Shown here in pieces: positions 16,171 to 24,722 of a stretch of 64,000 bases of DNA (position 1 is the first letter of the stretch; every line of letters starts with the position of its first letter). The notes below the pieces were generated by a model, which worked only from the letters and a program-made list of their open reading frames with translations, searched no databases and was not told the origin of the DNA. The DNA lies in NCBI GenBank assembly GCA_963708515.1, contig CAVPSX010000018.1, positions 62,001 to 126,000 of the forward strand, given 5' to 3'. Origin of the DNA: JAPLJM01 sp963708515 (GTDB lineage Bacteria > Desulfobacterota > Syntrophia > Syntrophales > Fen-1087). Position numbers and translations under genes: made by a program.

Positions 16171-17931
16171 TTAAGCAAAGATGGGCGTTTTCCACAGACC
16201 GAAAGCCTTAACAAAGGCCCGGCGCATCTCTCCGACCGTCACATCAGCCCTGGCGCACTCGACACAGGCCGCCATGACGTTGCCTCCCTTCTTGCAGGCA
16301 TCAATCAGGGCATTGATCGTATTGTCCGCCTTCTCGTTGTTTCTCTTCGATCTTATCCGGGCCAGCTTGTCCGCCATCGCCTTGGCAAGGGCAGGATCAT
16401 ATTCCTTGACCCAGATTTCAGGCATTTCGAGGTTGGGATCTCTGAAGTAGTTGCGCGCCACGATCTTGATCGTGCCATCCTCCATCATCTGCTGTTCGCG
16501 CTGGATGTACCGGGAAGCCTTGTTGTGCAGCCAGCCGCTGTCCACGACATCCACCAGACCGCCCATTTTCTCGATTTCATCGATTTCGCCAAGGATCAGG
16601 TCTTCGATCTTGTTGGTCAGCGCCTCCACATAGAAGGAACCGGCAAGCGGATCCACGACCTGTGTAATCTGCGTCTCGGCTTCGATAATCTGCTGGGTCC
16701 GCAGGGCCAGCAGGTTGGCCACATCCGACGGCACGGAGTAGGCTTCATCGTAACCATCAACATGCAGCGACTGCGCACCGCCCAGCGCCGCTGCCATGGC
16801 GTGATAGGCCGATCTGGCCACGTTGGCCATTGGTTCCTCGCGCATGAGTGACACGCCCGACGTCTGTACATGGCACTTGCTCCACATGGATCTCGGGTTC
16901 TTGCAGCCGAACCGGTATTTCATGATCCGGTACCACAGGCGCCTGACGGCCCGAAGGCGGGCAACCTCTTCGAAGAAGTCATTGGCCGGCGACCAGAAGA
17001 ATGCCAGCCTTTCGCCGACCCAGTCGGGATCATATCCTCTCTTACCCATGTCTTTGAGAATTTCGATGCCGTTGGCGATGGCCACGGCCATTTCGGTGAT
17101 GCCGGATGTTCCCCACTCCCGGAGGTTGTAACCGTTCAACGTGATAAAATTCCAGCGCGGGACATACTTACGGATAAATTCGATGTTGTCGCACTGCACC
17201 CTGAAATCGTCGCGCGGGGGGATGTATTCCGAGGCGCTGCGCACGACGCTTTCCATGATGAAGTCATTCTGCACGCTGCCGGGTAGTTTGTCCCAGGAGA
17301 TGCCCCTGCGCTCGGCCATGACGAGATACATCGGGAAGATAATTGAAGTATTTCGCGGGTAATGCGTCACGATGGAGGCGCTGATCTTGTCGATGGGAAT
17401 ATCCTTGTAGATGACCTCCATGTCCTCGACGCAGTCAATCGGAACGCCCACGGTTCCGACCTGTCCCAACGCTTCACGCTCGTCGGAGTCGAACATCTGC
17501 ACGGTGGCCAGATCCAGCGCCAGGTTCGTTCCGGTAGCACCGCGCTCTAACAGCATCTTGAGCCGGCTGTTGACCTCCTCCGGAGAACCGGCGGCCGACA
17601 ACTGGCGCAGTGTCCAGGTCCGGCCTCGGTACATATTGGCATGCAGGCCCCGCGTGAACGGTTCCTGACCGGAAAAGCCTAAATCCTTTTCATAATCAAG
17701 GTGTTCATTGTCGATCGGCGTATAGAGAAGCCCTCGCGGTATCTCGGAACCCATGATCGTCTGGGGGGTGACAAACCAGTTCTTTCTGTCCTTCTCCAGA
17801 ACCACCGTATTCTGCCATACCTCGAAGTCTTTTTTCATCTTGGTCAGTGCTTCGGGATTGTACAGCGGTGTTCCTTTCTCCGACGCCAGTTTCTCTTTCA
17901 GAATTTGCTTGGTGGTTTTTCCACTATCCAT
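16171..17931 (-). CDS. Divergent B12-dependent acyl-CoA mutase, large subunit
   Basis: 586 residues, TIM-barrel of the methylmalonyl-CoA mutase family. I chose ATG 17931, which has AGGAGG 6 nt upstream; the ATG at 18000 directly abuts its ribosome site. Alignment by eye with methylmalonyl-CoA mutase shows the carboxylate-binding Tyr89 replaced by Leu111 (TWTLRQLSA), catalytic His244 replaced by Asn269 (LNGYNLREWG), and a 2-residue insertion in IVTHYPRN, while Arg207 (R231, ESVVRS) and Gln197 (Q221) remain. It is not a standard methylmalonyl-, isobutyryl- or 2-hydroxyisobutyryl-CoA mutase by these residues. The substrate is unknown. It is operonic with MeaB and the B12 subunit. Confidence 0.85.
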   Translation of the reverse strand: MDSGKTTKQILKEKLASEKGTPLYNPEALTKMKKDFEVWQNTVVLEKDRKNWFVTPQTIMGSEIPRGLLYTPIDNEHLDYEKDLGFSGQEPFTRGLHANMYRGRTWTLRQLSAAGSPEEVNSRLKMLLERGATGTNLALDLATVQMFDSDEREALGQVGTVGVPIDCVEDMEVIYKDIPIDKISASIVTHYPRNTSIIFPMYLVMAERRGISWDKLPGSVQNDFIMESVVRSASEYIPPRDDFRVQCDNIEFIRKYVPRWNFITLNGYNLREWGTSGITEMAVAIANGIEILKDMGKRGYDPDWVGERLAFFWSPANDFFEEVARLRAVRRLWYRIMKYRFGCKNPRSMWSKCHVQTSGVSLMREEPMANVARSAYHAMAAALGGAQSLHVDGYDEAYSVPSDVANLLALRTQQIIEAETQITQVVDPLAGSFYVEALTNKIEDLILGEIDEIEKMGGLVDVVDSGWLHNKASRYIQREQQMMEDGTIKIVARNYFRDPNLEMPEIWVKEYDPALAKAMADKLARIRSKRNNEKADNTINALIDACKKGGNVMAACVECARADVTVGEMRRAFVKAFGLWKTPIFA

Positions 17932-18050
17932 TTCCGCCCTCCTTTCAAATACTTCCGTTAATGTTAAATTCCCTTTACCGTCATTTCTGTACTGCGTCAT
18001 TCCTCCTTATTCTTTATTTATAGCAACGATTATTGCTTTACGGACCCTGG

Positions 18051-19016
18051 TCAGTGCGTGGCAATCTGCTTGAAATGCACGCCCAGCCAGTCAATGATTT
18101 TCATGGCGGCCGTGTGGGGGTCCATTTTTCTTTGCGCGATGCTGTCCACCAGTTCTTCGAGGTGGCCCTCTTCCACGAACCCCTGAGAACAGTAGTCCCG
18201 GACAAAGGTCTCCACATTCTTTAAGAGCTCTTCCCTTGCCCGGATCTTCCGGCGTTTCTCCAGTTCGCCGCTTGTGCCCAGGTGGTCTTTATGTTTGAGC
18301 AAGGCGTCGGCCAGCTCTTCCGCACCCTTGCCGGAGCTGGCCTGAGTCAGAATGATGCAGGGCTTCCAGTCTTCCGGGCGGAATGAGCGCATCCCCAGCA
18401 TAAACTCCACCCTTGAAATGACATAATCAGCGCCGCCTTTATCCGCCTTGTTGACGACAAAAACGTCTGCCGCTTCGAGGATGCCGGCCTTGATCACCTG
18501 CACCTGATCCCCCGAGTCCGGGGACAGAACCAGGACGGATGTATCGGAAACCTTGGTAATCTCTACTTCCGATTGCCCCGTGCCGACCGTCTCCACGAGG
18601 ATGACGTCCTTGCCCATGGCATCCATGATATGGATCATGCTGATGGTCGCCTTTGACAAGCCGCCTCTCCAGCCTCTTGTGGCCATGCTGCGGATAAAGA
18701 CACCCCGGTCCATGGTATGTTCCTGCATCCTGACGCGATCGCCCAGCACGGCGCCGCCGGTAAACGGGCTTGTCGGGTCAACGGCGACGACGCCGACGGT
18801 CATATCCTTCTTTCTGAAAGCGCCGATCAAGGTGTCGATCAGGGTGCTCTTGCCGACGCCCGGAGGCCCCGTAAGTCCGATCACGTATGCCCTGCCGGTA
18901 TGCGGATAAACAGCCCCCAACGCCACAAGCGCGTCCGGCCGTTCGTCTTCGATGCCCCGCATGAGCACGGCTGCGGCTTGAACATCACCTTCCAGAATTT
19001 TCGCTGCTAAATACAT
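18051..19016 (-). CDS. meaB: MeaB/ArgK-type mutase chaperone GTPase
   Basis: 321 residues, G3E-family GTPase that loads and protects the cobalamin cofactor of acyl-CoA mutases. Walker A GPPGVGKST, the VAVDPTSPF switch, ETVGTGQSE and NKADKG guanine motif are all present. It is the first gene of the mutase operon, with GGAG 5 nt before the ATG. Its presence supports an active B12 mutase downstream. Confidence 0.93.
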   Translation of the reverse strand: MYLAAKILEGDVQAAAVLMRGIEDERPDALVALGAVYPHTGRAYVIGLTGPPGVGKSTLIDTLIGAFRKKDMTVGVVAVDPTSPFTGGAVLGDRVRMQEHTMDRGVFIRSMATRGWRGGLSKATISMIHIMDAMGKDVILVETVGTGQSEVEITKVSDTSVLVLSPDSGDQVQVIKAGILEAADVFVVNKADKGGADYVISRVEFMLGMRSFRPEDWKPCIILTQASSGKGAEELADALLKHKDHLGTSGELEKRRKIRAREELLKNVETFVRDYCSQGFVEEGHLEELVDSIAQRKMDPHTAAMKIIDWLGVHFKQIATH

Positions 19017-19056
19017 TTGAACTCCGTTGCTTCTCCGAATTTACAATGCCGTTCTA

Positions 19057-19083
19057 CTTATCTTCGTTCCTGAAAACTGTCAA
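19057..19083 (-). promoter_or_regulatory. Candidate sigma70 promoter of the mutase operon
   Basis: On the minus strand a perfect TTGACA (19083-19078) is followed after 15 nt by GATAAG. The -35 is ideal but the spacer is short and the -10 is weak. It lies about 40 bp upstream of the MeaB start. Confidence 0.4.
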
Positions 19084-19114
19084 GATTTTTGTGCAGACTT
19101 CTGACTCGGTTGCG

Positions 19115-19165
19115 CAAAAAGAAGGCCCCTCGATCAGATCATGAATCATCAAGGGGCCTTCTTCT
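19115..19165 (-). terminator. Intrinsic terminator of the OmpA-like gene
   Basis: A 12-bp stem (AAGAAGGCCCCT with AGGGGCCTTCTT) around a 21-nt loop, followed on the minus strand by TTTTTGCG. It sits 32 bp after the stop of the lipoprotein gene. Confidence 0.8.
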
Positions 19166-19196
19166 GATTACTACCTACCTAATGGGTCGCATCTTA

Positions 19197-20363
19197 TTAC
19201 TTTTTCGTGTATTCCGCGACGGCTTCAACCCTTCGGTTTTGCTGTCTGCCCTCCTTGGTTGCATTGCTGGCAAGCGGCTTGGAGAGACCGTAACCTTTCG
19301 CTGTGATCCGGGCGGCATTAATATTGAATTTTTTTACCAATACCTCCTTTATCGCTTCCGCGCGGCGCTGGGATAGTTTCTCATTGTATTTCGCTGGTCC
19401 GATGTTGCATGTATGACCTTCAACGACAATGTTCAGATCGGGATATTTCTTCATGACATCTGCCAGACTTTCGATTTCTTTATGGTATTTTTGCTTGACC
19501 ACGGCCTTATCGAAGTCGAAATCGACCAGCAGCTTTGCGCGTCCCTTATCGATGGCCTCCTTTTTCATTCCTTCCATCGGGGGCTGCAGGGGAGCGATCA
19601 CTTTTCCCGGTTCTCCACGTTTGGCTGCCAGGAAGACCTTCTCCACAAAATCAGCCATGCCGGCAGGAGTGGATATGCTTTCTCCGATCACCGAGAAACC
19701 ACACTCACCGGCGTCGGCAACTTTCTTCATCATTTTCACCCCTTCAGCCTTATCGCCAAGGTCAATCAGGGCAGCTTTATCCCCAATGACAACCGTATAG
19801 ATACAGACTCTGTCGCCATAGGCTTTTTTCATTCTCTTCGCTGCACCAACGGGATCGTATTTTTGCATATCATTGCCATCACTGAAAGCGATGACGGCAA
19901 GCTGACCAGACTGAGACTGCAGGTCAGCCGTAGCACCATCAAGCCCAGCATCCAGGGGACTGAAACCGTTTCCCATCGTAAAAGGAGCGATGGCCTGAGG
20001 CAGGAGCGATTTAGAATAACTTGTAGGGGCAAAAAGAGCCTTTGAGGTTTCATCCCCGAAGGTTGTGAGCCGGCCAAAGGCACGCGCTGCAGCGGTCAGT
20101 TTCAGGTTGGGGATGGTGTCATTAAAGAGATTTACGAGGGCTTTTTCCTGATTCAGCTTACTGCCGCCCTTGTACATGTCATTCATCGATAGTGTGGCGT
20201 CGAAGATGACCTCGAAGGCATCAACCTTTTGCACCATCTGACCGGATGTGATTTTCGGGTTGAGGTCCACCGCCTGAATGCTGGCCTTTTGGGCGGCGCA
20301 CCCCAGCACGAACGCCAGGATTGCAGCCACAGTGAGAATTCTGAAAAAGATTTTTCGATCCAT
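19197..20363 (-). CDS. OmpA-family lipoprotein with vWA-like domain
   Basis: 388 residues. A lipoprotein signal with lipobox FVLGC places it in the outer membrane. Residues about 45-225 form a von Willebrand A-like domain, with DATLSMN as a degenerate MIDAS (DxSxS with Thr for the first Ser) and VIAFSDGNDM. Residues about 270-388 form the OmpA peptidoglycan-binding domain (VEGHTCNIG, NEKLSQRRAEAIKEVL, GYGLSKPLASN, RRVEAV). It probably tethers an adhesive or metal-binding domain to the cell wall. It is a single gene with its own terminator. Confidence 0.82.
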   Translation of the reverse strand: MDRKIFFRILTVAAILAFVLGCAAQKASIQAVDLNPKITSGQMVQKVDAFEVIFDATLSMNDMYKGGSKLNQEKALVNLFNDTIPNLKLTAAARAFGRLTTFGDETSKALFAPTSYSKSLLPQAIAPFTMGNGFSPLDAGLDGATADLQSQSGQLAVIAFSDGNDMQKYDPVGAAKRMKKAYGDRVCIYTVVIGDKAALIDLGDKAEGVKMMKKVADAGECGFSVIGESISTPAGMADFVEKVFLAAKRGEPGKVIAPLQPPMEGMKKEAIDKGRAKLLVDFDFDKAVVKQKYHKEIESLADVMKKYPDLNIVVEGHTCNIGPAKYNEKLSQRRAEAIKEVLVKKFNINAARITAKGYGLSKPLASNATKEGRQQNRRVEAVAEYTKK

Positions 20364-20711
20364 AATTTCCTCCTTATCGGTTTAGTATTTACGATCATCG
20401 CTAAATCAAGCGCAAAAAACAACCGCTTTGATTCCGCTTTTTTATGGGCTATGGCAGTATTGATTTGGAAAATGCATAACGACCCGCACCTCGCACGCGG
20501 ACGGGGGGGGAAACTTCTTTTTCTTCTGTCTCACCATTCCATCTGACGGCAATCTGGAAGCCAGAATAAAGATTATGTCAGGTCAAGTCAAGAAAAAAAG
20601 AGGAAAAAGTTTCTGATCGGTCCCCTTATCACGTCTCTGACAGCCATAATCTTATTGACATGCACAGCCGTTTTTCCTATATGCTCACGGATGTAAGAAA
20701 GGAACAACTCT
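20364..20711. other. Intergenic region between divergent genes
   Basis: 348 bp without a convincing gene. It should hold the promoters of the OmpA-like gene (minus) and the hot-dog gene (plus), but I do not see strong -35/-10 pairs. An imperfect inverted repeat (AATCAAGCG ... CGCTTTGATT near 20404-20435) and a G8 run near 20503 are the only structures noted. Confidence 0.4.
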
Positions 20712-21589
20712 GTGGAATTGACCTCTGATTTCGTCGGCGGCGCCCTGAAAGAATATGTCTGCCGGATAAGCGCCCGCTGGACCATGAATTATGCCGCAGC
20801 CATCGGCGATTCCAATCCGCTCTACTTCAACGATGAGCGGCCGGAAGGGATCATCGCGCCGCCCCTTTTTCCCGTGGCCATGACCTGGCCGATTATTGAA
20901 AATATCGCTGATCATATTGAAGCGGTCGGTTTTCCAAAAGAAATTCTCTTGACACAGGTTCATTACACCGAGCACCTGCACATCCACAGGCCGGTGAAGC
21001 CCGGCGGCGATATAGGAATAAGGGGATCCGTTGCCGCCATCCTCCCACACAGGGCCGGCGCCCATGTCGTCATAAGGTTTGACGCGACGGATGCCGACGG
21101 GCAGGCCCTGTTTACAGAGCATATCGGCGCCATGATGAGGGGGGTCCAGTGCACGGACAGCGGAAAAGGGAGCGAACAGCTTCCCGCCGTCCCCCCCAAC
21201 CGGAGGGATCTGCGGCATTATGGGATGCCGTCATCCCCATCGATCTTCTGGCGCCTTTCATCTATGACGGCTGTACAAACATCCATTTTCCCATCCATAC
21301 CTCGGTGGCGTTTGCCCGACAGGTTGGCCTGCCCGGAATTATCCACCAGGGGACGGCGACGCTGGCCCTGGCCGTTCATACTATTTTGAACAGGGAGGCG
21401 GGAGGGGATTCGCGCCGGCTTATTTCCGTGTCCTGTCGGTTCGCCGGGATGGTGCTTCCCGGCTTCGCCATTACGACCCGCTTGACCGGTAAACAACGAG
21501 TATCCGGAGCGACGGATCTCTTCTTCACGGTCCTCAACGCCGAAGAAAAACAAGCCGTCCGCGATGGCCATATCCGACTAAAAGACTAA
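20712..21589 (+). pseudogene. Double hot-dog MaoC-like protein, frameshifted
   Basis: Two open frames together make one FAS1/MaoC-type dehydratase-like protein. The first (from GTG 20712) encodes the N-terminal hot dog (MNYAAAIGDSNPLYFND, HRPVKPGGDI). The second frame continues from about 21200 with APFIYDGCTNIHFPIHTSVA and GLPGIIHQGTATLALAVHTI. The switch falls at a run of seven C at 21191-21197; one additional C would join the frames cleanly. Either the gene is broken, phase-variable, or the C-run is a sequence error. It precedes an acyl-CoA synthetase by 24 bp, so both may belong to one acyl-CoA operon. Confidence 0.75.
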
Positions 21590-21613
21590 CTGAAAGACTA
21601 TAAGGAGGGCGCA

Positions 21614-23209
21614 ATGATCTGGAAAAAACTCAATCAGACGTGGCACTACGTGGAAAAATGGGCGGCGGCGAGACCGGATGCCGACGCCCTGGTTTTCGGG
21701 GAAGAGAAATCGACCTGGCAGGAATTCAAACAGCAGATGGATGCCGTCGCCATGGCCTACCTCGAAGCCGGGATTGAAAAGGGAGACTGTGTCGCCCTGC
21801 TTTCCATGGCCCGCAACGAATTTCTCACGACATACATGGCCGCAGGAAAGGTCGGGGCCGTCTGGCTCGGTCTGTCGCCTAAATTTACGCTTGAGGAGCT
21901 CCGCTACCAGCTCAGCGACTGCCGTCCCAAATTGCTCATCACCTTGCGGGAGTATCTGGGAAACGATCTGGCCGACACGATTAAAGCCCTGTTACAGGAA
22001 TTTTCCTTTTTGAAAAAAGTTCTCGTCATCGGCAAGCCCATCGACGGGACGGAGAGCTTCGCGGCCTATACCACAAAGCCGAGGGGGAACTTTGAGGCCG
22101 CGCTGGAGAAAAGGGCTTCCGAAATAACAGAGGACGATGACGCGCTGCTGCTGTACACATCCGGATCAACGGGAAAGCCCAAGGGGGTCGTCCATACCCA
22201 CCGCAGCATCGTTGAGAACATCAAGGTGGAAGTCGAAAAGTTCTATTTTGATGAAAACTCGCGGGGGCTCCTGCATTTCCCGATCAATCACGTGGCCGCA
22301 GACGTCGAGATCGGCTTCGGGGCCATCATGTCGGGCGGCTGCATTGTCTGCATGGACAAGTTCGATCCTGCTGAAACACTGACGGTCATCCAGAAGGAAA
22401 AGATAACGCACATCGGGCAGGTGCCGGTCATGTTCCTGCTGGAATTCAAGCAACCGGAATTCTGGACCTGCGATTTCAGCAGCGTCAAGGCCTTCGTCTG
22501 GGCGGGTGCGGCAGCGCCAAGAATCATGATTGATCTGCTGACGCCCATCTGCCAGAAAACCGGGGCCATGCTCCTGACCGGCTACGGCAGCACGGAAGTC
22601 TGCGGGTTCATAACCTATACCGACAAAGAAGATAACACCGAGACGCTCCTGAAAACGGTGGGGAAAATTGCCCCTCCCTTTGAACTCAAGATCGTGGATC
22701 GCGAGCGCCGGGAGCTCCCCGACGGGCAAATCGGCGAAATCGCCGTGCGGGGTCCGTTCCTGATGAAAAGGTATTATAACAAACCGGAGGAAACGGCGAA
22801 GGTCATCGACCAGAACGGCTGGTATTACACGACAGACCTGGCTTTCCGGGACAAAAGCGGCTATATTCAGATTACGGGGCGGCTCTCCGAGATGTTTAAA
22901 ACAGGCGGGGAAAACGTGTATCCCCGTGAAGTGGAAGAGACGATCGAGACCCAGAGCGCCGTTCTGTTCGCCGCTGTCATCGGGGTCCCGGACGAGATTT
23001 ACCAGGAGGTCGGATGGGCCTTTGTCATGCCGATGCCGGGGCAGAGCGTGACGGAAGAGGAACTGCGCGACCGATGTAAATCCGCCCTGGCCAACTTCAA
23101 GATACCGAAAAAATTCTTTATCCGCCCCATGCTTCCGTTACTGGCCAGCGGCAAGGTGAACAAGATGGCCCTGAAAGAGGAAATCAGGGAAATGATGAAG
23201 GGTTCTTGA
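21614..23209 (+). CDS. AMP-forming acyl-CoA synthetase
   Basis: 531 residues, ANL superfamily ligase that activates a carboxylic acid to its CoA thioester with ATP. Signature motifs are visible: LLYTSGSTGKPKGVVHTH (P-loop), GYGSTE, YYTTDLAF, the hinge ITGRLSEMFKTGGENVYP and the catalytic lysine in SGKVNK. Length and motifs fit medium-chain or aromatic acyl-CoA ligases. AAGGAGG precedes the ATG. The neighbouring hot-dog gene and the catabolic module suggest a fatty or short-chain acid substrate, which is inference only. Confidence 0.9.
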   Translation: MIWKKLNQTWHYVEKWAAARPDADALVFGEEKSTWQEFKQQMDAVAMAYLEAGIEKGDCVALLSMARNEFLTTYMAAGKVGAVWLGLSPKFTLEELRYQLSDCRPKLLITLREYLGNDLADTIKALLQEFSFLKKVLVIGKPIDGTESFAAYTTKPRGNFEAALEKRASEITEDDDALLLYTSGSTGKPKGVVHTHRSIVENIKVEVEKFYFDENSRGLLHFPINHVAADVEIGFGAIMSGGCIVCMDKFDPAETLTVIQKEKITHIGQVPVMFLLEFKQPEFWTCDFSSVKAFVWAGAAAPRIMIDLLTPICQKTGAMLLTGYGSTEVCGFITYTDKEDNTETLLKTVGKIAPPFELKIVDRERRELPDGQIGEIAVRGPFLMKRYYNKPEETAKVIDQNGWYYTTDLAFRDKSGYIQITGRLSEMFKTGGENVYPREVEETIETQSAVLFAAVIGVPDEIYQEVGWAFVMPMPGQSVTEEELRDRCKSALANFKIPKKFFIRPMLPLLASGKVNKMALKEEIREMMKGS

Positions 23210-23212
23210 TTT

Positions 23213-23369
23213 GAGACCTTTGAAAAATGGCTTCACCGCGGTTCAAAATCTTTTTCGCTTAAAATATGACAAGGATGAAATACTTTTTAAATCAATAAAT
23301 TAGTCTAATTTCTGGAAATGCGAAAAATCTTTGATTCACCGCTTGCGAACCATTTTTCATCGGTTATGC
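23213..23369 (+). repeat. MITE-like repeat, copy B (157 bp)
   Basis: Begins GAGACCTTTGAAAAATGGCT and ends near CATTTTTCATCGGTTATGC. The two ends are about 40-bp imperfect inverted repeats that could pair into a long stem. The reverse complement matches copy D (43868-44023) over its whole length, including an internal AGAAATTAG block. It starts 3 bp after the synthetase stop and lies upstream of the ferredoxin gene. Confidence 0.75.
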
Positions 23370-23438
23370 AGAATTCTCGGTTCGTGCATATGGATCAAGA
23401 TTGACTCAGGCTTCTGATAATTTTTTATAGGATTGATT

Positions 23439-24521
23439 ATGAATGACAACGTTTTTTATAAGCTGGCCAAAGTGCTCGATACGCTTCCGAACGGGTTTCC
23501 TGCGACCGAAAGCGGCGTGGAGATCAAACTGCTCAAGATTGTTTTTAACGAAGAGCAGGCAGACCTTTTTTGCGATTTGAGGCTGACCTTTGAAACCGCC
23601 GCAGAAATCGCCGCCCGGACCGGCCGCCCGCCGGACGGCCTGGAAGAAAAACTCATTGAAATGGTGAAAGCGGGCCAGCTCTTCATGATCAAGCTGGGAG
23701 GTGCGCGTTATTACAAGATGCTGCCGTGGGTTTTCGGCATCTATGAGTTTCAACTGGGACGCATGGACAGGGCTTTCGCCGAACTGGTCGAGGCTTACTG
23801 GCCGGCTTACGGAAAACAATTTTTCACACATCAGCCCCAACTCATGCAGACCCTCGCCGTTGAAGAAACCATCTCCTCGAATCAGGAGGCGCTGCCCTAC
23901 GAAAAGGTTTCCAGCATCATCGACAATGGCCAGTCCTTTCTCGTCAATGAGTGCATCTGCAAGAAAGAGCGGGGGCTGCTGGACAAGCCCTGTGACCGGC
24001 CGGCGCATGTCTGCATGGCCATCGCGCCGGTTCCCGGGGTTTTCGACAAGTCACCGCTGGGTCGCGTCATCTCAAAGGACGAGGCGTATGCACTGCTGAA
24101 GCAGGCCGAAGAGGCCGGCCTTGTTCATCTCACAGGCAACACCCAGGTCGGGCAGTTTTACATCTGCAACTGCTGCAAATGCTGCTGCGGCGTCCTGCGG
24201 TCGATCAATGAGTTCGGCATTCCGGCGGCCATGGTGGTCAATTCTCATTATTATGCAGAAATTGATGCGGAAAGCTGCGTCGGGTGCGGGGTCTGCGCGA
24301 ATGAGCGCTGCCAGGTCGGCGCCATTGAGGAACTTGAGGATACTTATCGCGTTATTCCCGATAGATGCATCGGCTGCGGGCTTTGTGTCGGCCACTGCCC
24401 GACGGAAGCGATCCGGCTGGTGCATAAGGAGCAGGGTGCTGACGCGCCTCCTTTCACCGAGGACGACTGGTTTGACCAGCGCGGCAAGAAGCGCGGCGTG
24501 AACTTCGCAACCTATAAATAG
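23439..24521 (+). CDS. Dicluster 4Fe-4S ferredoxin-domain protein
   Basis: About 360 residues. The N-terminal 120 residues look like a winged-helix or MarR-like segment (LRLTFETAAEIAARTGRPPDGLEEKL). The middle has a cysteine-dense stretch CICKKERGLLDKPCD and ICNCCKCCCG. The C-terminus carries two [4Fe-4S] motifs, CVGCGVCANERC and CIGCGLCVGHCP. The ATG at 23439 follows TAGGA. Such proteins occur in anaerobic Desulfobacterota as soluble electron carriers or oxidoreductase partners; the partner is unknown. The gene lies between two inverted copies of the 157-bp repeat and may have moved with them. Confidence 0.75.
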   Translation: MNDNVFYKLAKVLDTLPNGFPATESGVEIKLLKIVFNEEQADLFCDLRLTFETAAEIAARTGRPPDGLEEKLIEMVKAGQLFMIKLGGARYYKMLPWVFGIYEFQLGRMDRAFAELVEAYWPAYGKQFFTHQPQLMQTLAVEETISSNQEALPYEKVSSIIDNGQSFLVNECICKKERGLLDKPCDRPAHVCMAIAPVPGVFDKSPLGRVISKDEAYALLKQAEEAGLVHLTGNTQVGQFYICNCCKCCCGVLRSINEFGIPAAMVVNSHYYAEIDAESCVGCGVCANERCQVGAIEELEDTYRVIPDRCIGCGLCVGHCPTEAIRLVHKEQGADAPPFTEDDWFDQRGKKRGVNFATYK

Positions 24522-24561
24522 TAATTCCGGCGCTGTCTTTTGATAGTGAATCGGGAATGTA

Positions 24562-24718
24562 GCATAACCGCTGAAAAATGGTTCGCTAGCCGCGAATCAA
24601 ATGTTTTCCGCCTTTCCAGAGATAACGTTTCAGCTTTTCATAAATCATGATTACAACTGGTCGTCCTCTAGCGGAAAAGATTTTTGAGCGGCGGCGAAGC
24701 CATTTTTCAAAGGTCTTG
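24562..24718 (-). repeat. MITE-like repeat, copy C (157 bp, inverted)
   Basis: Begins GCATAACCGCTGAAAAATGG and ends CATTTTTCAAAGGTCTT, that is, the opposite orientation to copy B. The terminal arms are conserved and the middle is diverged. With copy B it brackets the ferredoxin gene as an inverted pair. Confidence 0.7.
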
Positions 24719-24722
24719 AATC

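Noticed and set aside
16171..18000. Calling the mutase an ordinary methylmalonyl-CoA mutase and starting it at 18000
   Set aside because: Key residues differ (Leu for Tyr89, Asn for His244) and the small subunit is separate; ATG 17931 has the better ribosome site.
21149..21589. A separate gene for the second hot-dog frame
   Set aside because: It continues the upstream protein after a one-base shift and has no ribosome site of its own.
23213..24718. Classical insertion sequence composite transposon
   Set aside because: The flanking repeats are only 157 bp and encode no transposase; described as MITE-like instead.
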